Source of the DNA: Chamaesiphon sp. 336R_metabinner_41
Lineage (GTDB): Bacteria; Cyanobacteriota; Cyanobacteriia; Cyanobacteriales; Chamaesiphonaceae
Assembly (NCBI GenBank): GCA_025359915.1
Contig: JANYDE010000053.1
Coordinates: 1 to 49,588 of the forward strand
DNA length: 49,588 nucleotides
Direction of reading: 5' to 3'
Shown here: positions 35,393-45,600 of the stretch, piece after piece
Position numbering within the stretch: the stretch's first letter is position 1
How the letters are laid out: each line of letters begins with the position of its first letter
Notes under the pieces: generated by a model
The model's input: the letters and a program-made list of their open reading frames with translations, nothing else
Database searches by the model: none
What the model was told of the DNA's origin: nothing
Made by a program: the position numbers and the translations under genes

Positions 35393-37327
35393 ATGACCGA
35401 TCGCATAGCTATTCATAACGATCCTCAAACCCATGACTTAAATGGTTTAGGGGAAAATAAAATTCAGTCAGATGCCAACTCCGCCTTGGTAATTGTCGAT
35501 CCTTCGATAGATAAGGATGAAGCGGAGCAATTGCAATTAGAATCCCCCGCACAAGAAGGTCGCTCTTGGGGCAAAACTGCCGTGTTATTTGGGGCAGTTT
35601 TGGGCGTAGGCGCATTGGGATTTTGGGGAATTCGGAATTTTAGTGCCAACTCTGTCCCGAAAGAGAAACTCGATCGAAAGCTCAAAGTTACCCCCGTATT
35701 AGTCGCTACAGCGATCCAAAAAACTGTCCCCGTCCAGATTAACGCGATCGGTACCGTTCAGTCTGGTTTAAGTGTTTCAGTTACGCCGCAAGTTAGCGGG
35801 CGAATTAATGGAGTTTTCTTCAAAAAAGGTCAAGAAATCAAGAAGGGACAACTCTTATTTACGATCGACCAACAATCTCAAACTGCGGTGATTCAACAGG
35901 CTCAGGGTGTGATCCTCAAGGATGCGGCACTAGTCCAACAGGCGCAAGCGACGCTGGATAAGGATACTGGATTAATTGCTACCGCTCAAGCTACCTTGCA
36001 AAAAGATTTACAAGCGATCGAGCAAGCGAAATCTACACTAGATAAGGATACTGGACTAATTACATTAGCTCAAGCCAATCTCACCAAAGACCAAGGATTA
36101 ATCAGACAGGCAAAAGCCGTCCTCGCCAAGGATATCGCCCAATCTAAATATGCCCAGGGGCAAAGCCAACGGTACGGCAATTTGTACAAACAGGGTGCTG
36201 TCAGCCAAGATCAGGCGCAGCAATACTCCGCAAACGGTCAGGTAGCCGTCGCCAATATTCAAGCTGACACCGAAGCAATCCGTAATGCCGAAGCAGTTGT
36301 ACAGGGCGATCTCGCAGCGATTAAAAACGCTCAGGCGACAGTACGCGGCGACCAAGCGGCAATTAAAAATGCCGAAGCAGTAGTACAGGGCGATCGAGTC
36401 GCGATCGAAAACGCCAGAGCCGTAGTACGCGGCGACCAAGCGGCAATTCGCAACGCCCAAGCCGGAATGGGTTCCGACCAGGGCACATTGAAAAATGCTC
36501 AAGTTCAACTGGGTTATACCAAAATTTACGCTCCGATTGATGGTCGAGTCGGGAATATCCTAGTACAGATCGGGAACGTAGTTCAACCTAGTGGCAACAC
36601 TCCGCTAGCATCGATCGTACAGATCGACCCAATTCAAGTTTCCTTCGCCGTGCCAGCGTCTAATTTACCTGAAATTCAAAAACAGACCAAAGGCGGCAAA
36701 CTCCCCGTCAGCATCAAGCTAGCCGCCACTGACAGCCAACCAATTTCGGGATTGCTCTCGTTTGTCAATAACACGGTAGACAACACAACTGGCACGATTC
36801 AGTTAATTGGTGACTTCAACAATACCGACGGGAAGCTATACCCTGGGCAATATGTCAATGCAACTCTAACCCTGAGTGAGACACCTAACGCGATCGTCGT
36901 ACCGTCCCAAGCCGTGCAGAATGGCCCAAATGGTCAGTTTGTCTTTGTCGTCAAACCAGATCTGACCGTCACAAATACGCCAGTAGTGGCGACTAGTGCA
37001 GCGGATGGCTTGAATGCGATTAAAACGGGGCTTAAAGCGGGCGATAAGGTTGTAATCGATGGTCAAGCTAATTTAGTTGATAGTGCTCAGGTGAAGGTCA
37101 AAGAGCCTGGAGCAGGTAAACCGGATACTGGGGCAAAATCTGGAGATTCGATCGCACCCACTACCGATCCTAAATCTGGCGATATTCTCAAGCCTAGTCA
37201 GGATGCTAGTCCAGCCGCACCATCTGGCGATCCAGCCAGTGATAAGCCTCATAAATGGTCTGGGAAAGGTCGATCGAACCCTGATGCACCAGCGGCATCG
37301 CCTAGCCCTGATGCTCAGAAACCTTGA
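35393..37327 (+). CDS. RND efflux periplasmic adaptor with an expanded repeat-built alpha-hairpin
   Basis: HlyD/AcrA/MdtA-type membrane fusion protein of 644 residues; simple family members have about 400. An unusual N-terminal 60-residue cytoplasmic part precedes a signal-anchor (63-80). The lipoyl halves are GQEIKKGQLLFTID (about 147-159) and YAPIDGRVGNILVQIGNVV (about 379-397). Between them the alpha-hairpin is made of 14-residue units, six descending (170-253) and six ascending (285-368), meeting at the tip RYGNLYKQGAVSQDQAQQ (260-277), which fits the RxxxLxxxGxxS outer-channel docking motif. The beta-barrel and membrane-proximal domains follow, then a Pro/Asp/Lys-rich tail of about 80 residues. 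It precedes an RND permease gene. Confidence 0.92.
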   Translation: MTDRIAIHNDPQTHDLNGLGENKIQSDANSALVIVDPSIDKDEAEQLQLESPAQEGRSWGKTAVLFGAVLGVGALGFWGIRNFSANSVPKEKLDRKLKVTPVLVATAIQKTVPVQINAIGTVQSGLSVSVTPQVSGRINGVFFKKGQEIKKGQLLFTIDQQSQTAVIQQAQGVILKDAALVQQAQATLDKDTGLIATAQATLQKDLQAIEQAKSTLDKDTGLITLAQANLTKDQGLIRQAKAVLAKDIAQSKYAQGQSQRYGNLYKQGAVSQDQAQQYSANGQVAVANIQADTEAIRNAEAVVQGDLAAIKNAQATVRGDQAAIKNAEAVVQGDRVAIENARAVVRGDQAAIRNAQAGMGSDQGTLKNAQVQLGYTKIYAPIDGRVGNILVQIGNVVQPSGNTPLASIVQIDPIQVSFAVPASNLPEIQKQTKGGKLPVSIKLAATDSQPISGLLSFVNNTVDNTTGTIQLIGDFNNTDGKLYPGQYVNATLTLSETPNAIVVPSQAVQNGPNGQFVFVVKPDLTVTNTPVVATSAADGLNAIKTGLKAGDKVVIDGQANLVDSAQVKVKEPGAGKPDTGAKSGDSIAPTTDPKSGDILKPSQDASPAAPSGDPASDKPHKWSGKGRSNPDAPAASPSPDAQKP

Positions 37328-37342
37328 TACTGGCTACGCTTG

Positions 37343-37574
37343 AGATCTACCCACCCCGCCCTATGGGCACCCCTCCGAGGAGGGGATTTTAAGAAGGGGT
37401 TTCTAGTTTTCTCAATAGAAGGTGTCTAAGAAATTTAGTTGTCAAATCAAAGTCCAACCCAATCGCAGATTGGGCAAAATCCCCTCCTCGGAGCGAAAAG
37501 TGCGGTCTTGGGGTTTCCCCAAGTGGAGCACCTTTTCAAGACAGGGGTGCCCGAAGGGCGGGGTGGGTAGATCT
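37343..37574. repeat. MITE-like element with 48-bp terminal inverted repeats, one arm interrupted
   Basis: The left arm 37343-37390 is one 48-bp block. Its reverse complement occurs at the right as 37476-37491 plus 37543-37574, with two mismatches in total; the two pieces are pushed apart by 51 bp. AGATCT occurs at both outer ends. The centre has a CCCAATC-GCA-GATTGGG hairpin (37458-37474). No protein is encoded. The element fills nearly all of the 282 bp between the adaptor and permease genes and may fold into a large hairpin in their transcript. Confidence 0.85.
37494..37542 (-). repeat. Small mobile hairpin element, copy 2 (long form, 49 bp)
   Basis: Differs by one base from copy 1 at 4914-4962. 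It is flanked by AG at 37492-37493 and 37543-37544, whereas the uninterrupted left arm of the host repeat has a single AG equivalent at this spot. This is direct evidence for insertion with a 2-bp duplication. Confidence 0.88.
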
Positions 37575-37609
37575 CCGCCGAAGTCCAATCAAACCCAAAG
37601 CGAAACCCG

Positions 37610-40600
37610 ATGAACCTCTCTGAACTCTACATTCGCCGCCCAATCATGACCACCCTCGTCATGATTGGCATCCTGATCTTCGGCTGGATGAGCTATCAAA
37701 CCCTCCCCATCAGCTACCTCCCCAACGTAGACTACCCCACCATTCAAGTCACCGCCTCCCGCCCCGGAGCCAGTCCCGAAAATATGTCCGCGTCTGTCTC
37801 CCGCCCGCTCGAAAAGCAATTTTCTAGCATCGCCGGATTAGATACGCTCAGTTCTACCAGCACCCTCGGCAAAACTCAACTCACCCTCCAATTCAATCTC
37901 AGTCGGAATATTGACGATGCTGCCCAGGATGTGGAAGCGGCGATCCAAGCCTCCTCGGGACAGATTCCCAACGACTTACCCAATCCCCCAACCTATAGCA
38001 AAGTCAACCCCGCCGATCAACCAATCCTCTATCTCTACCTCAAATCTCCCACCCTTCAACTGTCCGAAGTCGATAGCTACGCCCAATCCTACATCGCCCA
38101 GAAACTTTCGACGATTAGCGGTGTCGCTCAGGTGCAACTCTATGGCTCTCAAAAGTACGCCACCCGCATCCAAATTGACCCCCAGCAATTGGCGAGTCGG
38201 CAACTCGGTTTAGAGCAAGTCCAGACGGCAATTCAGCAGGGGAATGTCAACTTACCCACGGGAAGTCTGTCGGGGAAATTTAAGAACTTTGCTGTGCAAA
38301 CTAACGGTCAGCTCAAGGATGCCGCCGCCTATCGGAAACTCATTGTCGCGTACAAAGATGGTGCGCCAACTTATTTAGAACAACTCGGACGCGTGGTTGA
38401 CAGCGTAGAAAACGATCGAGTCGCCAGTTGGTATAACGATGACCGAGCAATCATCCTGGCGATTCAGCGACAACCAGGTACTAATACAGTAAAAGTTGTC
38501 GATACGATCAAAAATCTCCTACCCAGTATCCGCACGCAGATTCCTGCTTCGATCGAACTAGGGGTGATGTATGATGCGGCTCAATCGGTACGAGATTCGG
38601 TCGATGATGTCAAGTTTACGCTGGTATTGACGATCGGTTTAGTCATCTTAGTTATCTTCCTGTTCTTACGCAACTTATCCGCCACAATTATTCCCAGTCT
38701 GGCATTACCCGTCTCGCTGATTGGCACCTTCGCGGTGATGCAGCAACTCAACTTCTCCCTCGATAACTTATCGCTGATGGCGTTGACGCTCTCGGTGGGG
38801 TTTGTAGTGGATGATGCGATCGTGATGCTGGAGAATATCGTTCGCCATCTAGAAATGGGTGAAAGTCCTTTACAGGCGGCTCTCAATGGTTCTAGAGAAA
38901 TCAGTTTTACAATCTTATCGATGACGCTTTCCCTCGTCGCCGTATTTATCCCAATGCTGTTTATGGGCGGCTTATTGGGACGACTATTCCATGAATTTGC
39001 TGTGACGATCGCCGTCGCCATTTTAGTCTCAGGATTTGTATCTCTGAGCCTCACCCCGATGCTGTGCAGTCGGTTCTTACGTCCAGTAGACCACAGCAAA
39101 CAAAGCCGCTTTTACAAGGCTTCAGAAGCAATGTTCGATCGAGTCCTCACTGGATACGATTGGAGTCTAAAAAAAGTGATGAAATATCATCTCACCACGA
39201 TGATTTTTTCCGCAGTTTTATTAATCGCCACTGTCGGATTATTTACCCTCGTCCCCAAAGGATTTATTCCCAGCGAAGACACCAGCCAAATCATCGGTGT
39301 CACCCAAGCGGCTCAAGATGCTTCATTTAACGAACTCAGCCGCCATCAACAACAAGTCGTTGACGTAATTCGCCAAGATCCGAATGTTGAAGCCGTCAAT
39401 TCTAATATCGGCGGGAGTAACGGATCGATCGCGCCGAGTAATTCTGGTAGCTTATTTATCCGCTTAAAACCTCACAACGAACGCTCTGTCGGTGCCGATG
39501 AAATCATTCAAAGCCTCCGCCCCAAATTAGCCGCGATTCCAGGAATTCAAGTATTTTTACAAAATCCACCCGCGATTCCCGTCGGTGCCCAACAAACCAC
39601 CGGACTTTATCAATTATCCCTCCAAAGTTCGGACGCAACCGTCCTAGCAAAATACGTCCCCCAACTCGTCGATAAGCTCAAAGCTCTGACACAAATTCAA
39701 GATGTCAACAGCGATTTGGCAGTAACATCTCAGGTGAAAATTGATATCGATCGCGACCAAGCATCAGCCTACAATATCACCGCCCAGCAAATCGAAAATA
39801 CCCTCAGAAATGCTTACGGCTCCTATCAAGTTTCCACTGTTTATGGTGCCAGCAATCAGTACCAAGTGATTCTGGAGTTGATGCCGCAATATCAACAAGA
39901 TCTTAATTCACTCCTCTCGCTCTACATCAAATCCACCAGTGGACAAACCGTGCCCCTCAGCACCTTTGCTAAACTCTCTCAAGGTACAGCACCACTAACT
40001 ATCAATCATGTCGGTCGATCGAATGCCGCCACAATTTCCTTTAATTTAGCTCCAGGAATATCTTTGGGCACTGCCAATGAATCGATCGATCCGATCGTCA
40101 AAGAAAACATTCCACTCAGTATCACCACTAGTCAGCAAGGTGCGAGTGAAGTCTTCCAAAGTTCGCTACCAAGTTTAGGATTATTACTAGTAATTGCCAT
40201 CCTAGTAATTTATCTGATTCTCGGTATTCTCTACGAAGATTTCCTACATCCAATTACGATTTTATCTGGTCTACCTTCCGCCGGATTTGGGGCATTATTA
40301 ACATTACTGATATTCAATGTTGAATTGAATGTCTATTCCTTCATCGGAATTATTCTCCTAGTTGGTATTGTCAAGAAAAACGGGATTATGATGGTGGATT
40401 TTGCGATCGAAGCTCAACAAAGTGAAAAACTTCAACCAGCCGCCGCTATTTACAAAGCCTGTCTGGTGCGGTTTCGACCGATTATGATGACCACAATGGC
40501 AGCTTTAGTGGGTACACTACCGATCGCATTAGGCGTTGGTGCAGGTTCCGAATCTCGCCGTCCGTTGGGGATTGCGGTAGTCGGGGGACTGGTGTTTTCG

Positions 40601-40708
40601 CAAGTATTAACGCTGTATTTAACTCCTGTTTTTTACATCTATATGGAGTCATGGCGGAAACAACTTACACAGCTTAAATTGCGGCGAACTACCTCGCGAT
40701 CGAATTGA
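37610..40708 (+). CDS. RND multidrug efflux permease (HAE1 family, MdtB/MdtC-like), first copy
   Basis: Inner-membrane proton-driven drug exporter of 1032 residues. It starts with the family signature SELYIRRPIMTTLVMIGILIFG. Twelve transmembrane helices and two large periplasmic loops are evident. The proton-relay aspartates in helix 4 are Asp401 and Asp402 (VGFVVDDAIVMLENI), and the helix 10 lysine is in GIVKKNGIMMVDF. GSREISFTILSMTLSLVAVFIPM is the conserved cytoplasmic-face motif. It would assemble with the adaptor upstream and an outer-membrane TolC-type channel that is not encoded here. One adaptor with two different permeases recalls the MdtABC arrangement. Confidence 0.95.
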   Translation: MNLSELYIRRPIMTTLVMIGILIFGWMSYQTLPISYLPNVDYPTIQVTASRPGASPENMSASVSRPLEKQFSSIAGLDTLSSTSTLGKTQLTLQFNLSRNIDDAAQDVEAAIQASSGQIPNDLPNPPTYSKVNPADQPILYLYLKSPTLQLSEVDSYAQSYIAQKLSTISGVAQVQLYGSQKYATRIQIDPQQLASRQLGLEQVQTAIQQGNVNLPTGSLSGKFKNFAVQTNGQLKDAAAYRKLIVAYKDGAPTYLEQLGRVVDSVENDRVASWYNDDRAIILAIQRQPGTNTVKVVDTIKNLLPSIRTQIPASIELGVMYDAAQSVRDSVDDVKFTLVLTIGLVILVIFLFLRNLSATIIPSLALPVSLIGTFAVMQQLNFSLDNLSLMALTLSVGFVVDDAIVMLENIVRHLEMGESPLQAALNGSREISFTILSMTLSLVAVFIPMLFMGGLLGRLFHEFAVTIAVAILVSGFVSLSLTPMLCSRFLRPVDHSKQSRFYKASEAMFDRVLTGYDWSLKKVMKYHLTTMIFSAVLLIATVGLFTLVPKGFIPSEDTSQIIGVTQAAQDASFNELSRHQQQVVDVIRQDPNVEAVNSNIGGSNGSIAPSNSGSLFIRLKPHNERSVGADEIIQSLRPKLAAIPGIQVFLQNPPAIPVGAQQTTGLYQLSLQSSDATVLAKYVPQLVDKLKALTQIQDVNSDLAVTSQVKIDIDRDQASAYNITAQQIENTLRNAYGSYQVSTVYGASNQYQVILELMPQYQQDLNSLLSLYIKSTSGQTVPLSTFAKLSQGTAPLTINHVGRSNAATISFNLAPGISLGTANESIDPIVKENIPLSITTSQQGASEVFQSSLPSLGLLLVIAILVIYLILGILYEDFLHPITILSGLPSAGFGALLTLLIFNVELNVYSFIGIILLVGIVKKNGIMMVDFAIEAQQSEKLQPAAAIYKACLVRFRPIMMTTMAALVGTLPIALGVGAGSESRRPLGIAVVGGLVFSQVLTLYLTPVFYIYMESWRKQLTQLKLRRTTSRSN

Positions 40709-40781
40709 ACATTTTGATTTTCGACAAATAGCTGTCTCACTAGATTAAAATTAGAAGAAGTAGTAGTTCAACCTAAAAATT

Positions 40782-41185
40782 ATGAAGACTTTACCAATTA
40801 ATTTGCCTAAGCCGATCGTTCAGCAATTTTGTCAGCGATATCATGTTCGGAAATTATCTCTATTTGGCTCAGTATTGCGAGAAGACTTTACCCCAGAAAG
40901 TGATATTAATTTTCTGGTAGAATTCGATCCAGAAAATATCCCTGGACTTTTCTGTTAGCAATTGTTAAAGATCTGGAAATTATTGGAGAAGCTGCTAATA
41001 ATGTTTCGACTGAATGCCAAGAAAAATATTCATATATTCCCTGGCGGGCAATGGTAGGAATGCGTAATCGTTTAGTTCATGCCTATTTTGGGATCAATTT
41101 AGATGTGATTTGGCAGACTGTTCAGCAAGATTTACCATCTTTGATGCAGTCCTTGGAGCGTGCGCTAGAAGAATTAGAAGTTTAA
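40782..41185 (+). pseudogene. MntA-HepT toxin-antitoxin remnant fused by deletion
   Basis: The first frame (ATG 40782 to TAG 40956-40958, 58 codons) is the N-terminal part of an MntA-type minimal nucleotidyltransferase antitoxin: KLSLFGSVLREDFTPESDINFLVEFDP. The second catalytic Asp of GSx(9)DxD is changed (SDIN instead of SDID). Reading then continues one frame over from about 40943 as TFLLAIVKDLEIIGEAANN, IPWRAMVGMRNRLVHAYFG and a C-terminal helix to TAA 41183-41185, the C-terminal half of a HepT toxin with its RNRLVH (Rx4-6H) motif. The MntA end and HepT start are missing. Both proteins should be inactive. Confidence 0.85.
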
Positions 41186-41283
41186 TCGATCGAGAATTAA
41201 TTCAACGAGGTGTATCACCTCAAGATATTATTCTTGGCTTTCGATCTCCCAGCATCCGAAAACTTCTCGCAGCCAGTAATTAA
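41182..41283 (+). pseudogene. XisI-like C-terminal remnant
   Basis: The frame ending at TAA 41281-41283 reads IDRELIQRGVSPQDIILGFRSPSIRKLL. This matches the end of XisI-type proteins (GVPxxDIVLGFxxPxxR), which with XisH form modules common in cyanobacteria and often adjoin MntA/HepT genes. Only about 32 codons remain, directly abutting the HepT remnant. The assignment is moderate because the fragment is short. Confidence 0.55.
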
Positions 41284-41309
41284 TGTAGATTTCAGGATAG
41301 GTAGAGAAC

Positions 41310-41915
41310 ATGAGCCAGGTATTTATAGAAGAAAAAATCTTTGACAAAATAGACTTTACTCAAAACCCATTGAGCAAAGGTGAGTATGAATACTGTACTT
41401 TTATAAACTGCAATCTTTCATATACAGATATTTCAGATCTTAAATTTTTGGAATGTGAATTCTCAGGTTGCAACCTCAGTTTAGTAAAGCTAGCCCAAAC
41501 AGCATTAAAAGATATTAAATTCAAAAATTGCAAGATGTTAGGACTGAATTTTGGTGACTGTAATGAATTTGGATTTGCAGTAAATTTTGATACTTGTATA
41601 CTCGATCGATCGTCGTTCGTCAGCATGGCTTCTTCCCTGAAGCAGCGAGTAAAAATCAAACAGACAGTATTTAAAAATTCTCAACTTCACGAAGTAGATT
41701 TTACCGAGTGCGATCTCAGTTCTGCTGTCTTTGACGACTGCGATCTAACAGGAGCGATCTTCAAAGACACGATTCTCGAAAAAGCTGACTTTCGGACTGC
41801 TATTAATTATTCGATCGATCCAGAATTAAACCGTATTAAGAAAGCAAAATTCTCTCAATCGGGGATAGCAGGACTTTTAGATAAATACGATATTGAAATA
41901 GATTTGGTGAATTAA
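41310..41915 (+). CDS. Pentapeptide-repeat protein (Qnr/McbG-like)
   Basis: 201 residues with recurrent A(D/N)LxX-type units, for example CTFINCNLSYTDISDLKF, CEFSGCNLSLVKL and VDFTECDLSSAVFDDCDLTGAIF, which fold into a right-handed quadrilateral beta-helix. The closing part NYSIDPELNRIKKAKFSQSGIAGLLDKYDIEID is typical of the Qnr/McbG/YjbI branch that mimics DNA and protects gyrase. Whether this copy protects gyrase is not shown; the link to drug efflux genes on both sides is suggestive. It is followed 3 bp later by the methyltransferase gene, so the two are co-transcribed. A+T content and codon use look higher in A/T than in the flanking RND genes. Confidence 0.88.
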   Translation: MSQVFIEEKIFDKIDFTQNPLSKGEYEYCTFINCNLSYTDISDLKFLECEFSGCNLSLVKLAQTALKDIKFKNCKMLGLNFGDCNEFGFAVNFDTCILDRSSFVSMASSLKQRVKIKQTVFKNSQLHEVDFTECDLSSAVFDDCDLTGAIFKDTILEKADFRTAINYSIDPELNRIKKAKFSQSGIAGLLDKYDIEIDLVN

Positions 41916-41918
41916 ATT

Positions 41919-42599
41919 ATGAAACTCAATGACGTTGTACCTTGGGGCAGAACATTAGCAGAATATAAATTGATGTTTAATCTGTCAGAAGCAGATTTAA
42001 ACTCAAAAATTCTTGGTTGTGGTGATGGCCCAGCTAGCTTTAATGCCGAAATGACAGAGAAAGGATATTCCACAATATCAATCGATCCTATTTATCAATT
42101 TTCTGCCGAACAAATTAAACAGCGTGTTAATGACACCTATGAGCCAGTTATTTCACAGGTAAAGCAAAATTCGGATCGCTATATTTGGAAAAATTTCCAT
42201 AATGCTGATGAGCTAGGTCAATCTCGTCTTGCCGCAATGGAAAAGTTTTTACTGGATTACAAAACTGGTAAAGATGAAAGACGCTATTTATTCCAATCTT
42301 TACCAAATTTAGAATTTGCCGATCGTCAATTTGAATTATGCTTATGTTCTCATTTGCTTTTCCTGTACTCAGATCAGCTTTTATTTGAGTTCCATGTTGA
42401 TTCAATTTTTGAACTCTTGCGAATTTGTCCAGAGGTTCGGATTTTTCCATTACTTAAACTTAATGGTGAGCCTTCGCCTTATCTCGATCGAGTGATGCAG
42501 GAGCTATCTAGCAAAGGTTTTAGTGTGCAGATTCAACCCGTTGCTTACGAATTCCAAAAAGGCGGTAATCAAATGTTGAAAGTCGTTTGTAGAATTTAA
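41919..42599 (+). CDS. Putative SAM-dependent methyltransferase
   Basis: 226 residues. ILGCGDGPASFNAEMTEKG corresponds to motif I of class I methyltransferases, followed by the acidic residue at the end of strand 2 in STISIDPIYQF. LPNLEFADRQFELCLCSHLLFLYSDQLL resembles motif IV and the following helix. It has a long helical insert (about 65-110). The target is unknown. It starts 3 bp after the pentapeptide gene and ends 17 bp before the second RND permease, so this pair may be transcribed with the pump. Confidence 0.78.
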   Translation: MKLNDVVPWGRTLAEYKLMFNLSEADLNSKILGCGDGPASFNAEMTEKGYSTISIDPIYQFSAEQIKQRVNDTYEPVISQVKQNSDRYIWKNFHNADELGQSRLAAMEKFLLDYKTGKDERRYLFQSLPNLEFADRQFELCLCSHLLFLYSDQLLFEFHVDSIFELLRICPEVRIFPLLKLNGEPSPYLDRVMQELSSKGFSVQIQPVAYEFQKGGNQMLKVVCRI

Positions 42600-42616
42600 T
42601 TGGGAGCTACACAGTC

Positions 42617-45600
42617 ATGAATCTATCAGAAATCTTCATTCGTCGTCCAGTCATGACAGTGCTAGTCACCCTGGCAATTCTGTTCTTTGGGATGATGAGC
42701 TATACCCTCCTCCCGATTAGTGCCCTCCCCAGCGTCGAATATCCCTTCATCCAAGTCTCCGCCAGCTTACCTGGAGCCACCCCCGAAGTCATGGCTGCTT
42801 CTGTCGCTGCACCCTTAGAGCGACAATTTACCGAAATTGCGGGACTCAATTCCTTCAACTCCAGCAGTTCGACAGGTAGCACGAGTATTTCGCTCCAATT
42901 TGACTTTAGCCGCAGAGTGGATGAAGCCGCCAAAGATGTTCAGGCTGCTATCTCTGGGGCGGCTGGACAACTCCCAGCGGGGATGCCCAAGCCACCGACC
43001 TATCGCAAGGTTAACCCGTCGGTTGCGCCGATTTTGTATCTATATCTCTACTCTGATACTCTACCGATTTCGACTGTTAATGACTACGCTGAGGTAACTA
43101 TCTCCCAGCCGATTTCGTCGATTTCGGGGGTGGCACAGGTTAATATTTTTGGTCAAAAGCAGTATGCGGTAAGGGTACAACTCGACCCGAAAGCCTTGGC
43201 GAGTAAAGGGATTGGGCTTGATGATGTGCGATCGGCAATTGCATCGGGTAATGTTAATTTACCTACGGGAAGTCTATCTGGCGACCATAAAAGTTATTTG
43301 ATTCAAGCTAACGGTCAACTGAGTACGGCGGATGCCTATCGATCGCTCACAGTGATCTATAAGAATGGCGCAGCGGTTAAACTTCAAGATTTAGGTACCG
43401 TGCTGGATGATGTCCAGAATAACAAAATTACCAACCGCTATAGCGATGACAAAGTAACTAATAAAAAAGCGATCGTCCTGGCGATCCAACCTCAGCCAGG
43501 AGCCAATACCGTTCAGATTGTCGATGCGATTAAGGCGATGATGCCCAATTTGCGGGCGCAGGTACCGCAATCGATCGAGATGGGCGTATTTTACGATCGA
43601 TCGATCTCGATTCGCTCCTCGGTCGAAGATGTCAAATTCACCCTGATTTTATCGGTTTGTCTGGTAGTCCTGGTGATCTTTCTCTTTCTCCGCAACGTCA
43701 CCGCCACCATCATTCCCAGCTTGGCAATCCCTGTCGCCATCATCGGTACCTTTGCAGCGATGTATGTCTTGGGCTATTCCCTGGATAACTTATCCTTGAT
43801 GGCTCTGACGCTATCGGTGGGGTTTGTAGTGGATGATGCGATCGTCGTGCTAGAGAATATTATCCGTCACCGCGAACTGGGTGAAGATCCGATGACGGCG
43901 GCTTATAAAGGCTCCCGCGAGATTAGTTTTACGATTCTGTCGATGACGCTCTCGTTGGTGGCGGTATTTATCCCGATTATGTTTATGGGTGGCTTGATTG
44001 GCAAGCTGTTTCATGAATTTGCGATCGTGATTACGGTAGCGATTTTGATATCGGGATTTGTCTCGCTTAGTCTCACGCCGATGCTCTGTAGTCGGTTCCT
44101 CTCGCCTGCACCGTCGAAACCGAATTTTCTCTATCGCTCTCTCGAACAGAGTTTCGACTTGCTCCTACGCGGCTATGCGTGGACGCTCAGACCAGTATTG
44201 AAGTATCGCGGACTGACGATCGTTGTGTCCCTGATGATCTTACTGGGCACGGGTTATCTATTCACCCTCGTTTCCAAAGGGTTGATTCCTTACGAAGATA
44301 CCGGACAGATTACGGGCAGCACCAAAGCCGCTCAGGATATCTCGTTTGAGAATATGCTCAAGCATCAGCAGCAGATTGTGCGGATTCTCAGGAAAGACCC
44401 GAATATTGCGGCGATTAACTCGACGGTTGGCTCTGGCGGGCCGAATGGTTCGGCGAATAGTGGGCGGATTACGATTCGGCTCAAACCTCGCGACCAGCGG
44501 AAACTCAATTCGGAAGAGATTATTAAAGGATTCGGATCGAAGCTGCGCGGTATTCCAGGAATTCAGGCATTTTTGAGATCGCCTCCAGCTATTCCCCTCG
44601 GCGGTCAACAAACCAATTCCCAGTACCAGCTTACCGTTCAGAGTTTAGACCTCGCCGAACTGCGGCAATATCTGCCGATCTTGTTAGACAAAGTTAAAGC
44701 CATCCCTGGCTTGCGCGGTGTCGATAGCGATCTCCAGCTCAGTACCCCCCAAGTTAATGTGGCTGTTGACCACGACAAAGCCGCTCTGCTCGGAGTGAGT
44801 GCAGCGCAGATCCAGCGCACGCTTGGCAATGCTTACGGTTCCGGTCAGGTTTCGACAATCTACGGCGCGAATAATCAATATACGGTGGTGATGGAACTCA
44901 AACCCGAATATCAGAACGACCCCAGTGCATTATCATCGCTCTACGTCCGCTCTACCACGGGGCAGGTCATGCCACTGAGTTCGGTGGCGACAATTAGCCA
45001 AGGTATCGGCCCACTCACTGTCAATCACTTGTCAGGGTTGCCCTCCGCGACGATTTCTTTCGATACTTTGCCTGGAGTATCCCTAAGCGATGCGAGTGGA
45101 CTCATCAAGCAAGCTGCTAAACAAGTATTACCCAGTACCGTGACGGCTAGCTTCCAGGGTGCCGCTCAAGCTTTTGATGATTCTTTTGGTAGTTTGGGTG
45201 GGTTATTAGTGGTATCGATCGTCGTAATTTACCTAATTCTAGGGATTCTTTATGAAGATTTTATCCACCCGCTGACTATTCTTTCAGGTTTACCATCTGC
45301 TGGATTTGGAGCGTTATTAACGTTATTAGTATTTGGAGTAGAGCTAAATCTCTACTCATTTATTGGCATTATCTTATTAATCGGCATTGTCAAGAAAAAT
45401 GGGATTATGTTGGTAGATTTCGCCATTGAACGTCAACGTGATATTGTAAATATCCTGCCCCAACAAGCAATTTATGAAGCTTGTCTCGTCCGGTTCCGCC
45501 CGATTATGATGACCACGATGGCGGCATTGATTGGCACAATTCCGATCGCGCTGGGGGCTGGTTCTGGCTCTGAAGCGCGTCGTCCATTGGGGATTGCGAT

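Noticed and set aside
36098-36508. 136-codon minus-strand repeat-rich frame
   Set aside because: It is the antisense shadow of the 42-bp repeats of the adaptor hairpin; its periodicity is inherited from them.
37422-37613. 63-codon frame before the first RND permease
   Set aside because: It falls inside the MITE-like element and its inserted hairpin and runs into the permease start.
38581-39099. 172-codon minus-strand frame inside the first RND permease
   Set aside because: Antisense to a highly conserved permease region; long mirror frames are expected opposite such genes.
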